In this document: positions 1 through 9,047 of the stretch, piece after piece | Numbering within the stretch: position 1 is the stretch's first letter | How the letters are laid out: every line of letters begins with the position of its first letter | From: Nocardia sp. SYP-A9097 | Lineage (GTDB): Bacteria; Actinomycetota; Actinomycetes; Mycobacteriales; Mycobacteriaceae | Length of the DNA: 64,000 nt | Direction: 5' to 3' | Assembly: GCF_009649815.1 (NCBI RefSeq) | Contig: NZ_WJIC01000005.1 | Location: 248,001-312,000, forward strand | Notes under the pieces: model-generated | Told to the model about the DNA's origin: nothing | What the model saw: only the letters and a program-made list of their open reading frames with translations | The model's database searches: none | Program-made: the position numbers and the translations under genes

Positions 1-552
1 CACCAGGTTGCCGTGCCTGTCGCCGACTGCGGCGTGCACCAGTGCGTAGTCGGCCGTAATGGCTTGCTCGAGCACGTAATCGCGGCCACCGAACTCGCGG
101 ACCTCCTTGGCAGGTGAGGCAACCGCGACGCTGCCATCAGCGTTGTAGCGCCAAGGCAGTCCGCCGTCGGCGATCAGGGTGCCCACACCTGCGGGGGTGT
201 AGAACGCCGGAATTCCGGCACCGCCGGCGCGCAACCGTTCGGACAGGGTGCCCTGCGGGCACAGCTCGACCTCGATCTCACCGGCCAGATACTGGCGGGC
301 GAATTCCTTGTTCTCCCCGACATACGAGGCCGTGATACGGCTGATTCGCCTGGCAGACAACAAGATTCCGAGTCCATAGTCATCGACACCGCAATTGTTG
401 GAGACGATCCTCAGATCTTCGGTGCCCGCGTCGTAGAGAGCCTCGACCAGTGCCTGGGGGATGCCGCACAACCCGAACCCGCCTACCGCGAGGGTAGCGC
501 CGGAAGGAATCTCGGCGACCGCTGTCGAGGCGGTCCATACTGTTTTGTCCAT
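1..552 (-). CDS. 3-oxoacid CoA-transferase subunit A (partial, runs off left edge)
   Basis: The reverse strand reads an open frame from an ATG at 552 to the window edge: 184 codons without a stop. The product begins [20 protein letters not shown] and carries the subunit A features [11 protein letters not shown] (glycine-rich CoA-binding loop) and [12 protein letters not shown]. Enzymes of this family move CoA from succinyl-CoA to acetoacetate or a related 3-oxoacid. The start lies 4 bp past the fahA stop, so it is the last visible gene of the homogentisate operon. That fits a role in activating acetoacetate, a product of fumarylacetoacetate cleavage. Subunit B is expected beyond the left edge. 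The exact acid substrate is inferred from context only. Confidence 0.85.
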   Translation of the reverse strand, partial: MDKTVWTASTAVAEIPSGATLAVGGFGLCGIPQALVEALYDAGTEDLRIVSNNCGVDDYGLGILLSARRISRITASYVGENKEFARQYLAGEIEVELCPQGTLSERLRAGGAGIPAFYTPAGVGTLIADGGLPWRYNADGSVAVASPAKEVREFGGRDYVLEQAITADYALVHAAVGDRHGNLV

Positions 553-556
553 GTCG

Positions 557-1762
557 TCACGCCTCTCGCTGCAGTGCGGGCAGGATTCGGCCGGTGACTT
601 CGCCGAGGTTGATCCTCGCGCCGTTGGCGCCGGGCGCGGTGCCGCTGATCGTGACGACATCGCCGTCTTCGAGGAAAGTCCGGGTGTAGCCGGCGTCGAA
701 GGTCAGTGGTTCGGTGCCGTTCCAGGTGAGTTCGATCAACGAGCCGCGTTGGTCCGACTTTTCCCCGGACACGGTTCCGGACGCGTAGAAGTCACCGGTG
801 CGAAGGCTCGCACCGGCGGCCGTCATATGCGCCAGCATCTGCGCGGGCGACCAATACATCTGCGCGTACGGGGGGCGCGATACGGTCTGCCCATTGAGCT
901 CGACCTCGAGGGCAAGGTCTAGACCCCACGGCTCGAACTCCTGCAGGTAGGGCAACGGAAGCGGTTCCTGAGCGGGCCCTTCGACGCGCGCGGCTGCAAG
1001 CGCTTCGAGTGGCACGACCCATGGTGAAATAGATGTGGCGAAAGACTTTCCGAGGTAGGGACCGAGCGGCACGTACTCCCAGGATTGGATGTCGCGGGCC
1101 GACCAGTCGTTGACCAGGCACACGCCGAAGACGTGATCAGCGAATTCCGCAGTGCCTACCGGGATGCCCAGGGTGCTGGGCATCCCGACGACGAAGCCGA
1201 CCTCCACCTCGATGTCGAGCCTTATCGACGGACCGAACACGGGCGTGGTGTCGGTGGGTGCCTTACGTTGCCCGCATGGGCGGACGACGTCGGTGCCCGA
1301 CGGCACGATCGTGCCGGCGCGACCGTGGTAGCCGACCGGCAGGTGTTTCCAATTCGGCAGTAGCGCAGCCGAATCGGGCCGGAACAACTTGCCCAGGTTG
1401 GTCGCATGCTGCTCGCTGGCGTAGTAGTCGACATAGTCGGCGACTTCGATCGGGAGGTGCAGTTGCACCTGGTGGAGCTGGTACAGGGCGGGCTCCACCG
1501 CTTCGCGCTGCGTCTGGTCGGTGAGCTTGTCGATAATCCCCGCGCGCGTCGCGGTCCAGAACTCACGACCGAGCGACATGAATTCGTTGAGCGACCCGCG
1601 CGTGAATACGTCGAGCCCGGTGACGGCGGCGAGATCGAGTACCGAGTCTCCGATCCGTACGCCCACGCGTGGGCTCTCGCCCGCGAGCGAGAAGATGCCG
1701 TAAGGCAGATTGTCTATCCCGAAGCCCGAGCTGTGTGCTCCGGGTACCCAGGTGTCGGTCAT
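557..1762 (-). CDS. fahA: fumarylacetoacetase
   Basis: The 401-aa product hydrolyses fumarylacetoacetate to fumarate and acetoacetate, the last step of the homogentisate pathway. Metal-ligand regions of the FAH fold are visible: [14 protein letters not shown] near residue 110, the [12 protein letters not shown] acidic pair, and [16 protein letters not shown]. The open frame extends 25 codons further upstream. I place the start at the ATG at 1762 because it is preceded by AAGGAGG about 10 nt away and overlaps the stop of the upstream gene (TAATG). The N-terminal (MTDTWVPG) and C-terminal FAH domains are complete. It is translationally coupled to its upstream neighbour and lies 4 bp before the CoA-transferase gene. 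Confidence 0.94.
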   Translation of the reverse strand: MTDTWVPGAHSSGFGIDNLPYGIFSLAGESPRVGVRIGDSVLDLAAVTGLDVFTRGSLNEFMSLGREFWTATRAGIIDKLTDQTQREAVEPALYQLHQVQLHLPIEVADYVDYYASEQHATNLGKLFRPDSAALLPNWKHLPVGYHGRAGTIVPSGTDVVRPCGQRKAPTDTTPVFGPSIRLDIEVEVGFVVGMPSTLGIPVGTAEFADHVFGVCLVNDWSARDIQSWEYVPLGPYLGKSFATSISPWVVPLEALAAARVEGPAQEPLPLPYLQEFEPWGLDLALEVELNGQTVSRPPYAQMYWSPAQMLAHMTAAGASLRTGDFYASGTVSGEKSDQRGSLIELTWNGTEPLTFDAGYTRTFLEDGDVVTISGTAPGANGARINLGEVTGRILPALQREA

Positions 1763-2625
1763 TACAGGAGAACCTCCTTCGAGTTCCCGATGAGCCCGAA
1801 GTCGCGGGCCTCGATGAGTGGAGTGCTGGTGCTGCACGAGCCGTAGCTGGTGAACAACCGGCGCGACGCGACCAATTGCGACGCCTTCATATCGAGCGCC
1901 GCGCGGGTCAATGCGGCACGGTCGGTGCTCAGCAGCCTGGCGGTCACGGCGGCGGGGTCGGCCCCCGCAACGGCATCAGCTATGGCCACCAGCAGATTGA
2001 GATAGCCATGGTGGGTGAAACCTGTAGCAGGGTCGGTATAGCGAACACCGTGATGCAGTCCGGCCGTGGCCTTCACCATGACGTTGTGACGTGCCACTGT
2101 GACGAGGGCGTGCGCGAGAGCAGTTGGGGTAGGAAATAATTCGGCACGCATGCCGCCACACCGCAACTTGAGCCCGACCGCCCGGTCCACGGACAGTCGA
2201 GCGATCTCTGGAGCGAGGGCAACGACATCGGCCAGAGCCACCGGTTCCAGGAAAACCGGTACGTCGGTCGGCAGCGCGGCCACGACATCATCGGTCGATT
2301 GATCGGTGCTCGCCAGCGGGAACTCGATCGCGGCCAGCTCCAGCGCAGGGTCCGCGTCGATAATGCCCACCGCAGCATCGACTCTGTGCAACCCGGTGTC
2401 GGCAATGAGGCCGACATGGATTCGATCGGCCGAAGTCAGTTCGGCGCGCAATTCGCCGATCCTCGATGCGGGACACAAGAAACGGTGCGTCAGTACCGAA
2501 CTCGCCCCGGCGAGGTCGCGGCGGTGGCGGGCAACCGCGTCGTGCATGCTCAGCGCCGTAGGCGGAAACAGACCGGCATCATCGATGAGGCGCGCGACAA
2601 GCGGTGAGACGGGCGGTGAAATCAC
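1762..2625 (-). CDS. uncharacterised protein of the homogentisate operon
   Basis: This 287-aa soluble protein starts at a GTG overlapping the hmgA stop (GTGA) and ends on the fahA start, so it is embedded between two pathway enzymes. I do not recognise a catalytic motif with certainty. It has alternating hydrophobic strands and helices that could be barrel-like (RIHVGLIADTG, VPVFLEPVALADV, VGLKLRCGG, NVMVKATAGLHHGVRY). The C-terminal half contains GFTHHGYLNLL and SYGSCSTSTPLIEARDFGL. No signal peptide or membrane segment is seen. Position and coupling suggest an accessory or enzymatic role in homogentisate degradation, for example on the maleylacetoacetate intermediate, because no maleylacetoacetate isomerase is visible in the operon. 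That role is inference only. Confidence 0.8.
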   Translation of the reverse strand: MISPPVSPLVARLIDDAGLFPPTALSMHDAVARHRRDLAGASSVLTHRFLCPASRIGELRAELTSADRIHVGLIADTGLHRVDAAVGIIDADPALELAAIEFPLASTDQSTDDVVAALPTDVPVFLEPVALADVVALAPEIARLSVDRAVGLKLRCGGMRAELFPTPTALAHALVTVARHNVMVKATAGLHHGVRYTDPATGFTHHGYLNLLVAIADAVAGADPAAVTARLLSTDRAALTRAALDMKASQLVASRRLFTSYGSCSTSTPLIEARDFGLIGNSKEVLL

Positions 2626-3818
2626 GCGCTCGCTCCCGGCAACCAGCTCCGAGCGTACTTGCCGTCGTCGCTCGCCAAGCCGCCCTCACCGAGCTGAAGC
2701 GGGCGGAAGGTATCGACCATGACCGCGAGTTCGTCGAAGAACTCACGCCCGAGGCTGCGCTCCACCGCACCCGGCTGAGGTCCATGTGTGTGCCCGCCGG
2801 GATGCAGCGATACCGAGCCATTGCCGATACCGGTGCCCTTTCTCGCCTCGTAGTCGCCGCCGCAGTAGAACATCACCTCGTCGGAATCAACATTCGAGTG
2901 GTAGTACGGGACGGGTACCGACAATGGGTGATAGTCGACTTTGCGCGGTACGAAGTTGCACACCACGAAGTTGTTGCCCTCGAAAACCTGATGCACCGGG
3001 GGTGGCTGGTGCACTCTGCCGGTGATGGGTTCGAAATCGGAGATATGAAAGGTGTACGGGTACAGGCAACCGTCCCAGCCGACCACATCGAAAGGGTGAT
3101 GCGGTACGAGGTAACGAGTGCCACTGACGCCGGCAGGTCCACGGTGTTTGACCAGCACCTCTACGTCGGTCTCAGCCGAGAGCAGGGGCTCGACAGGACC
3201 GTGCAGATCGCGCTCGCAGTACGGTGCATGCTCGAGTAATTGCCCGTAGCGCGACAGATAGCGCTTCGGCGGCGCGATATGACTATTGGCCTCGATCACG
3301 TAGGCCCGAATCATGGTGTTCGCCGCGGGAACCCACCGGTGGGTAGTGGCACGCGGGAGGATCACGTAGTCGCCGTCGCGGAACGGCACCACCCCGAACA
3401 CTGTTTCAACAGTGCCGGAGCCTGCTTCGATATAGACACACTCGTCGCCGATCGCGTTGCGATACAACGGTGATGTCTGTCCCGCAGCGACGTAGGAGAT
3501 ACGAACGTCGTCATTGCCGAGGACGAGCCGGCGGCTGGTTACAACGTTTGCCGCCTTCCAGTCCTCGCCGGGAAACAGATCGTGCAACACGAGATGGCGT
3601 GGGATGAGGGGAGAGTTCGACGAAAGCCCGAGGTCGCCGGGCTGCCACGGCTGGGCCTCGGCAATTGCCGACGGTATATGGCGGTGATACAGCAGAGTCG
3701 AGTCGCTGGAGAAGCCCTCTTCCCCCATGAGCTCCTCGTAGTAGAGCCGCTGCGCCTCATCTCGGAACTGGGTGTGTCGTTTCGGTGGGATCTCACCCAC
3801 CTGGCGGTAGTAAGCCAT
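2622..3818 (-). CDS. hmgA: homogentisate 1,2-dioxygenase
   Basis: The 398-aa protein opens the ring of homogentisate to maleylacetoacetate with a non-haem iron. Cupin-family features of homogentisate dioxygenases are clear: VHQVFEGNNFVVCNFVPR, the iron-ligand region YYHSNVDSDEVMFYCGG (His and Glu) and SLHPGGHTHGPQPGA (His). Length and N-terminus (MAYYRQVGEIPPKRH) fit the actinobacterial branch. The gene lies 48 bp downstream of the FAD monooxygenase gene, and its TGA overlaps the GTG of the next gene. It is the defining enzyme of this operon. Confidence 0.95.
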   Translation of the reverse strand: MAYYRQVGEIPPKRHTQFRDEAQRLYYEELMGEEGFSSDSTLLYHRHIPSAIAEAQPWQPGDLGLSSNSPLIPRHLVLHDLFPGEDWKAANVVTSRRLVLGNDDVRISYVAAGQTSPLYRNAIGDECVYIEAGSGTVETVFGVVPFRDGDYVILPRATTHRWVPAANTMIRAYVIEANSHIAPPKRYLSRYGQLLEHAPYCERDLHGPVEPLLSAETDVEVLVKHRGPAGVSGTRYLVPHHPFDVVGWDGCLYPYTFHISDFEPITGRVHQPPPVHQVFEGNNFVVCNFVPRKVDYHPLSVPVPYYHSNVDSDEVMFYCGGDYEARKGTGIGNGSVSLHPGGHTHGPQPGAVERSLGREFFDELAVMVDTFRPLQLGEGGLASDDGKYARSWLPGASA

Positions 3819-3866
3819 CGTGTATGCCTCCTCGGATACCCGCTGTGAAGTCGTCTGGTAATGCTT

Positions 3867-5501
3867 CTAATTGGCAAGCGGTGCAACGTGATCAACTGTT
3901 GAGTGGTGAACCGCCCGCCGGAGCGCCGCCACCACTTCGGCCGTTTCCGGCCGGTCCAGAACCGCAGCGACGTGGGCATCCGGCCGAATCACCCACACGT
4001 CACCCGGCCGCAGGTCCAACGCGTCCCTGAGTGCGTCGCACACGTCGAGTTCGGAGGTTTCCAATACCCGTACCGGTGCGGTCACCGCGGTCACGGCCGC
4101 TTCACGAACCGGCGCGAATTCGTTTCCGGGTGCGACCAGTACCAAGAAGCCGTCACGAGCGAGCTCCCGTAGCCGCGAGTGCAGTGAATTCCCCACCGAC
4201 ACCGGCACATCCGGAACGAGCACGCCGGGTCCGGCCGGTGGGACCGTTCCGCGAAGTGGGCGTCCGCCGAAGGGACGTCGGGAGTCGGCTGTGGTCAGCG
4301 GCGAGTCGGTGTACCAGAACGGTTCGGCAAGTCGGCCGGAGTCAACCTCGCTGCTCATGCCCGGATCGACCACTGCGGCGTCGAGGGTTTCCGCTCGCTT
4401 GCGCCGCCGGTCGTCATCGCGCGGTACCAGGAAGTTCATTGTGTCGGTGGTGACATGAATATTCTCCAGCGCAGCCGCGTGCCGTTCGTCGTGATACGTG
4501 TCCAGCAGCGCTTCCGGCGCCCAGCCGTTCAGGACGAACGCCAGTTTCCATGCGGCGTTCTCGGCGTCGGTGACACCGGAATTCAGTCCTCGGGCACCGA
4601 ACGGTGACACCAGATGAGCACAGTCTCCAGCGAGCAGGATCCGGCCGACCCGCATGCGGTCGACGAGGCGAGAGTGGAAGCGGTACACCGACTTCCACAC
4701 GATCTCGTACGGCTGGTCGCCGATGACGGCACGAATGCGGGCATCGAGCGCGCCGCTGGACTCTTCCAGTTCGAGGTCGTAATCTCCTGGCACCTGCCAG
4801 TCGATGCGATAGGTGGAGTCGGGGCAGGGGTGAATCAAGATCTGCCGCCCCGGATTCCAGGCGGGATCGAAGTAGAAACGTCGCTCGTTGGACCACCCAG
4901 GCAGGTCTGCCTTGATATCGCAGATGAGGAATCGGTCGTCGAACGATTCTCCGTCGAACGTGACCCCCACTGCGTTGCGGATCGCATCACCGCGTGCCCC
5001 TGCGCAGGCGATCACGTACTCGGCCTCGATCGTTGCCGGATTGCCGTCGACGGTGGTGCAGGACAGTGAAACTCCGTTGTCCTCCTGCGTGACACCGGTG
5101 ACCTCGTGCCCCCACTTCACGTCGATCAAGTCCTCGGAGAGGATGTGCTCGTCGAGAATCTGTTCCGTCCGCGTTTGTGAGAGGTTGACGAAGGCCGGAA
5201 AGTGTGACCGGCCACGATCGACGAGGTCATAGGAGAACAACTCTCGATCCCGGTACAGCGTTCGCGCGGTGGTCCAGGTCAAACCCTCCGCCGCGATTCG
5301 CTGCCCCGCTCCGCTGGCCGCTTCCCAAATGTCGAGTACGTCGCGTTGCTGACAGATCGCTTTCGAACCGATCGGATCGCGATGCGGGCGGCCGTCGAGC
5401 ACGACCGACGGCACGCCCCACCGGGCGAGCAACAGCGCTGCCGTCTGTCCGACCGGACCGTTGCCGATGATAGCGACACGGTGCATGAATTGGTTTTTCA
5501 T
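3867..5501 (-). CDS. FAD-dependent aromatic monooxygenase
   Basis: The 544-aa flavoprotein hydroxylase resembles MhpA-type phenol/phenylpropionate hydroxylases. The N-terminal Rossmann motif is VAIIGNGPVGQTAALLLAR. The second FAD motif is GRILLAGDCAHLVSPFGARG, followed by LNSGVTDAENAAWKL. A C-terminal thioredoxin-like extension (about residues 420-544) is typical of this group. The frame is open further upstream. The start at 5501 is chosen because its ATG overlaps the TGA of the MBL gene (ATGA). Being next to hmgA, it could supply homogentisate by ring hydroxylation of a hydroxyphenylacetate. The substrate is inferred; no 4-hydroxyphenylpyruvate dioxygenase gene is visible here. Confidence 0.88.
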   Translation of the reverse strand: MKNQFMHRVAIIGNGPVGQTAALLLARWGVPSVVLDGRPHRDPIGSKAICQQRDVLDIWEAASGAGQRIAAEGLTWTTARTLYRDRELFSYDLVDRGRSHFPAFVNLSQTRTEQILDEHILSEDLIDVKWGHEVTGVTQEDNGVSLSCTTVDGNPATIEAEYVIACAGARGDAIRNAVGVTFDGESFDDRFLICDIKADLPGWSNERRFYFDPAWNPGRQILIHPCPDSTYRIDWQVPGDYDLELEESSGALDARIRAVIGDQPYEIVWKSVYRFHSRLVDRMRVGRILLAGDCAHLVSPFGARGLNSGVTDAENAAWKLAFVLNGWAPEALLDTYHDERHAAALENIHVTTDTMNFLVPRDDDRRRKRAETLDAAVVDPGMSSEVDSGRLAEPFWYTDSPLTTADSRRPFGGRPLRGTVPPAGPGVLVPDVPVSVGNSLHSRLRELARDGFLVLVAPGNEFAPVREAAVTAVTAPVRVLETSELDVCDALRDALDLRPGDVWVIRPDAHVAAVLDRPETAEVVAALRRAVHHSTVDHVAPLAN

Positions 5502-6469
5502 CGAGTCTCTCCCTGCAACTTGTTCCACACTTCGAGATCGCGCTCCGCCGTCCAGATGACGGGGCGCTCGATGCCGGAGAGTTCGTCCCACACTCGGGAG
5601 ACATCGAAAGGCAAGCAGTGTTCGAAGATCGGCCAGCGGCCGTACTGTTCGAACAGTGCTGCATGGGTCGACTCGAAGGCTTCTTTCAAAGTTCCGCCAC
5701 GCTGATGCACCACACCGACCTCACGGAGCATCACACTCAGGAAGTTGCGGGTCTGCTCGACAGCTGCGTCGCACGCTTCGCGGCCCCGCGCGACGGCGCC
5801 GCGTCCGCCGATCAACTGCTCTGCGCCGAGTGCCTTGACCCTGTCGAGGGTGTCGGTCGACCACTCTCGATGGAACGCATCGCCGGTGTAAAGCGCAGCT
5901 TCGGCCTCGACGAGATCGCCGGCGAAGAGGATCTTGTGCTTGGGCAGCCACGCGACGATGTCACCCTCTGTATGACCACGGCCCAGGAATTTGAGCTCGA
6001 GATCTCCGCGATCACCACCCAGATCGATAGTGACGGTGTCGGAGAACGTCTGCGTCGGCCAAGTGAGGCCGGGAACAGACTCCGGGTCCTTGAAAAGCCT
6101 TGGCATGCGACCGAATTCGGAGGCCCAGTCCTGCTCACCGCGTTCTGCGACCAGCCGTCGCGTGGTGTCGTGGGCGATGACCGTCCCGGCGTCGTATGCG
6201 CTCGCACCGAGTACTCGCACAGCGTGGTAGTGCGACAGCACCAGATACTTCACCGGCTTGTCGGTGTGCTCTCGCAACTTGGACAGCCACTCCCGGGCCG
6301 CGGTGGGGGTGGCCAGAGCCTCGAAGCATACGAGGAAGTCCTCACCCTCGATCGCTCCGATGTTGGGATCACCCTCTGCGGTCAGGGCGTACACGCCGTC
6401 AGCCAGTACCTCGAGAGTCTGCGTCTTTTCGCCGAGGTCGGCGGATGAGGCGAAGGCTTTGGAACTCAT
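5498..6469 (-). CDS. MBL-fold hydrolase-like protein with degenerate metal site
   Basis: This 323-aa protein is the first gene of the homogentisate operon. ATG 6469 is preceded by AAGGAG at 5 nt spacing. The metallo-beta-lactamase fold is recognisable in YLVLSHYHAVRVLGA, FLGRGHTEGDIVAW and ILFAGDLVEAEAAL. The canonical HxHxDH signature reads H-Y-H-A-V-R, so the Asp and third His are missing while the later His (GRGHTEGD) and Asp (AGD) remain. The protein may therefore bind one metal or none, or act non-hydrolytically. It overlaps the monooxygenase gene by 4 bp. Expression is probably controlled by the divergent MarR through the palindrome just upstream. Confidence 0.85.
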   Translation of the reverse strand: MSSKAFASSADLGEKTQTLEVLADGVYALTAEGDPNIGAIEGEDFLVCFEALATPTAAREWLSKLREHTDKPVKYLVLSHYHAVRVLGASAYDAGTVIAHDTTRRLVAERGEQDWASEFGRMPRLFKDPESVPGLTWPTQTFSDTVTIDLGGDRGDLELKFLGRGHTEGDIVAWLPKHKILFAGDLVEAEAALYTGDAFHREWSTDTLDRVKALGAEQLIGGRGAVARGREACDAAVEQTRNFLSVMLREVGVVHQRGGTLKEAFESTHAALFEQYGRWPIFEHCLPFDVSRVWDELSGIERPVIWTAERDLEVWNKLQGETR

Positions 6470-6482
6470 GAATGCTCCTTTG

Positions 6483-6496
6483 ATCAAAGCTTTGAT
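6483..6496. promoter_or_regulatory. perfect 14-bp palindrome, likely MarR operator
   Basis: ATCAAAGCTTTGAT is a perfect dyad, and TTTGATCAAA overlaps it, giving interleaved half-sites. It lies 14 nt upstream of the catabolic operon start codon and 90 bp upstream of the divergent MarR gene. It is AT-rich in a GC-rich region. Operators of this size and symmetry next to divergent MarR genes usually bind that MarR dimer. The assignment is by position, not by a known consensus. Confidence 0.65.
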
Positions 6497-6573
6497 TAAA
6501 TCGCAGTGTAACTCGCCCCACACCCACTTGGGAAGTGGATGACCGTCCCCCTCGGTGCGCAGGCTTATGCCGC

Positions 6574-6579
6574 TAGCCT
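6574..6579 (+). promoter_or_regulatory. -10 element of a leaderless promoter for the MarR gene
   Basis: TAGCCT (TANNNT type) ends 6 nt before the ATG at 6586 and there is no Shine-Dalgarno sequence, so transcription probably starts at the start codon. Confidence 0.5.
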
Positions 6580-6585
6580 GAACTC

Positions 6586-7125
6586 ATGACCGAACCGTCG
6601 AACGCTGCCGCCGAGCTCGACTACCTGACTTTCGTCGACTACGCCGTCGACAAGGCGTATCGCGAACTCCCCCAAGTGGATCCGGTGGCGATGCGACTCG
6701 TTCTGACGCTGCATCGGGTGACCAGCGCGCTCGCGTACGACCTGGAATCGACCGTGCATCGGCCGAACGGTTGGAGTTGGTCCGGATTCCGGGTTCTCTT
6801 CGTGGTGTGGCTGGCCGGGGCCATGGAAGCGAAGCGGATTGCGGAGCTGTCCGGCAACAGCCGTGCTGCGGTGTCAGCGCTGGTGAACACGCTCGAGCGA
6901 GACGGGCTCGTCACTCGGACGCGCGCGCTTCATGATGGTCGTGCCGTCGAGATCGCGCTCACGGACAAGGGGCGAGATGCGATTGCCGGAGCGTTCGAGC
7001 AGCACAATCGCCGTGAGCAGGCCTGGGCGAATGCGCTGTCGAAGCCTGAGCAGCGAGTGCTGACAGGTCTGCTCGAGAAACTCATGCACGGCATGGATGA
7101 GGTGGCCCGGAAGCGCCGCACCTGA
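6586..7125 (+). CDS. MarR family transcriptional regulator
   Basis: The 179-aa protein has the MarR winged-helix fold. The recognition region is AKRIAELSGNSRAAVSALVNTLERDGLV, followed by the wing TRTRALHDGRAVEIALTDKG (about residues 80-130). Helices before and after form the dimer interface. It is divergent from the homogentisate operon, with the palindrome at 6483-6496 between them. It is therefore most simply the local repressor, probably released by an aromatic acid intermediate. Ligand and direction of control are inferred. Confidence 0.9.
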   Translation: MTEPSNAAAELDYLTFVDYAVDKAYRELPQVDPVAMRLVLTLHRVTSALAYDLESTVHRPNGWSWSGFRVLFVVWLAGAMEAKRIAELSGNSRAAVSALVNTLERDGLVTRTRALHDGRAVEIALTDKGRDAIAGAFEQHNRREQAWANALSKPEQRVLTGLLEKLMHGMDEVARKRRT

Positions 7126-7439
7126 GGAAATATGGTCAAACCATTGAGTAGTTTCTTGTGTTGTGAGACACGTTCGCCGTGCGTGGGCCACCGACGGTTC
7201 GAGCATGGCGTGAAGACCGCGTCCGGTTCTGGGAAGCGATAGCGCGAGGGGTGACCCGAGTTACACCGTTATCTGGACAGACCTCATCGTCGGCAGCGGC
7301 CTCACACTGCGCCCCACCCCGCACCGCTTCGAGATCGACGGATGACGGTTCCACACCTCATGCGCCCTCGACACCCTGATCTTCCCCGCCATCCATCGCT
7401 CATAGATCGGACAGGAATGGTCCGGATCCCGATCAACGA
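7126..7439. other. intergenic region without a recognisable gene
   Basis: Convergent spacer between the MarR gene and the aldehyde dehydrogenase terminator. Short open frames exist on both strands, but none has a ribosome site, a family motif or sensible composition. I see no RNA gene or repeat here. Confidence 0.5.
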
Positions 7440-7481
7440 CGACGGCCCCTGGGGCGCGGTTCAGCATCCCAGGGGCCGTCG
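7440..7481 (-). terminator. terminator of the aldehyde dehydrogenase gene
   Basis: CGACGGCCCCTGGG pairs perfectly over 14 bp with CCCAGGGGCCGTCG across a 14-nt loop, 13 bp past the ALDH stop codon. There is no T-tract, as is common in actinobacteria. Confidence 0.7.
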
Positions 7482-7494
7482 AATTCCGTTCGGA

Positions 7495-8934
7495 CTAGCC
7501 GACGTTCGTCCAGACGCTCTTGAGCTCGGTGTACAACTCGATCGCGTGCTTGCCCATCTCGCGCCCCCAGCCGCTGGACTTGAATCCGCCCCACGGCGCA
7601 GCCGCGTCGACCGGATTCGGCATGTTGATGAACACCGTGCCCGCCCGGACTGCGCTGGCGAACCGGTGTGCCTTGCCGACATCGCGGGTCCACACCGACG
7701 CCGCGAGACCGTATTCGGTGTCGTTGGCGCGGTCGACCAGCTCCGACTCGTCGTCGTACGGCAGGATCGAGATGACCGGGCCGAATATCTCCTCACGCGC
7801 GATCCGCATGTCATCGCGCACGTCGGTGAAGACCGTCGGCTGGAAGAAGAAGCCGGGACGATCCAGGGTCGAGCCGCCGGTGACAAGCCGCGCGCCCTCG
7901 TCGATGCCTGCCTGCACGAGGCTCTGCACGTGCGCGAGGTGCCCGGCGGAGGCCAGCGGACCCAGGTCGGTTGCCGGGTCGTCGCCCGCTCCGACCGTCA
8001 TCTGTTCGATCGCGCGCGCGCAACGCTCGGCGAACTCGTCGGACACGCTGCGGTGCACGAAGAACCGGGTGTATGCCGCGCACACCTGCCCGCTGTTGAG
8101 GAGCGCGCCCTGTAAGCAGCCCGCGATGGTGGCCTCCAGGTCGGCATCGGGCAGCACGATCGCGGGTGCCTTGCCGCCGAGTTCGAGCGAGACGCGCTTG
8201 AGGTTGCCGGCGCTGGACTGGACGATCTCCCGACCGACGGCGGTGGACCCGGTGAACGAGACCTTGTCGACGTCGTGGTGGGCGACCAGCGCCTTGCCCA
8301 CCACGGGGCCGCCGGTCAGCAGGTTCACCACGCCTCCCGGCAGGCCGGCCTCCTCGCACAGCTCCACCAGCCGGACCGTGGTCAAGGGAGTCTGCGAGGC
8401 CGGCTTGATGATGACCGTGTTGCCGCAGGCCAACGCGGGCGCGATCTTCCAGCTGGCGATCATAAGCGGGAAGTTCCACGGGGTGATCAGCGCGCACACC
8501 CCGACCGGCTCGCGTTTGGAGTACTGCACCACGCCAGGGAAGGACACCGGTACGGACTCGCCCTCGATCTTGGTCACCCAGCCCGCGTAGTAGCGGAAGT
8601 GCTCAGCGGCTCCAGCCACACTCACCGCGCGGGCGATGGCGAGCGGCTGGCCCTGGTCTGCGGTCTCCAGCGCGGCAAGCTCGTCGGCGTGCTCGTCGAT
8701 GAGGTCACCGATCCGCCAGAGCAGCTTGGCCCGCGCCGCGGGTGTCAGTTCGGCCCATGCGGGGTCCACCAGTGCGCTTCGTGCCGCGGCGACCGAAGCG
8801 TCTACATCCGCCGCGCCGGCGGCGGCGCACTGCGCGTGCACCTCGCCGGTGGCGGGGTCGATGGTCTCGAACGTGTCACCGGAGCGGGCGGGCTGCCACT
8901 TCCCCCCGACATACAGCTGGGTCTTGCGGTCCAT
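7495..8934 (-). CDS. NAD(P)-dependent aldehyde dehydrogenase
   Basis: The 479-aa protein is a full-length member of the ALDH superfamily, which oxidises aldehydes to acids. The oxyanion-hole motif is ITPWNFPLMIASWKIAPAL, the coenzyme loop is SFTGSTAVGREI, the general-base Glu is in SLELGGKAPAIVL, and the catalytic Cys is in NSGQVCAAYTRFF (about residue 285). It starts at ATG 8934 behind AAAGGA. The AraC gene lies 113 bp upstream in the same direction and is its likely activator. The pairing of an AraC_binding_2-type regulator with an ALDH is common for amine or alcohol catabolism. The substrate cannot be read from sequence. Confidence 0.92.
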   Translation of the reverse strand: MDRKTQLYVGGKWQPARSGDTFETIDPATGEVHAQCAAAGAADVDASVAAARSALVDPAWAELTPAARAKLLWRIGDLIDEHADELAALETADQGQPLAIARAVSVAGAAEHFRYYAGWVTKIEGESVPVSFPGVVQYSKREPVGVCALITPWNFPLMIASWKIAPALACGNTVIIKPASQTPLTTVRLVELCEEAGLPGGVVNLLTGGPVVGKALVAHHDVDKVSFTGSTAVGREIVQSSAGNLKRVSLELGGKAPAIVLPDADLEATIAGCLQGALLNSGQVCAAYTRFFVHRSVSDEFAERCARAIEQMTVGAGDDPATDLGPLASAGHLAHVQSLVQAGIDEGARLVTGGSTLDRPGFFFQPTVFTDVRDDMRIAREEIFGPVISILPYDDESELVDRANDTEYGLAASVWTRDVGKAHRFASAVRAGTVFINMPNPVDAAAPWGGFKSSGWGREMGKHAIELYTELKSVWTNVG

Positions 8935-9047
8935 GATTGACGGTCCTTTGCATCCGGAGTGCCGTGACTGTCATCGATGCTGCTCCGTGGACCGAAGTCG
9001 CCCCATGTCTACCCGTGCACGATCGTTGGCGTTCTGCGCACGGGCCG

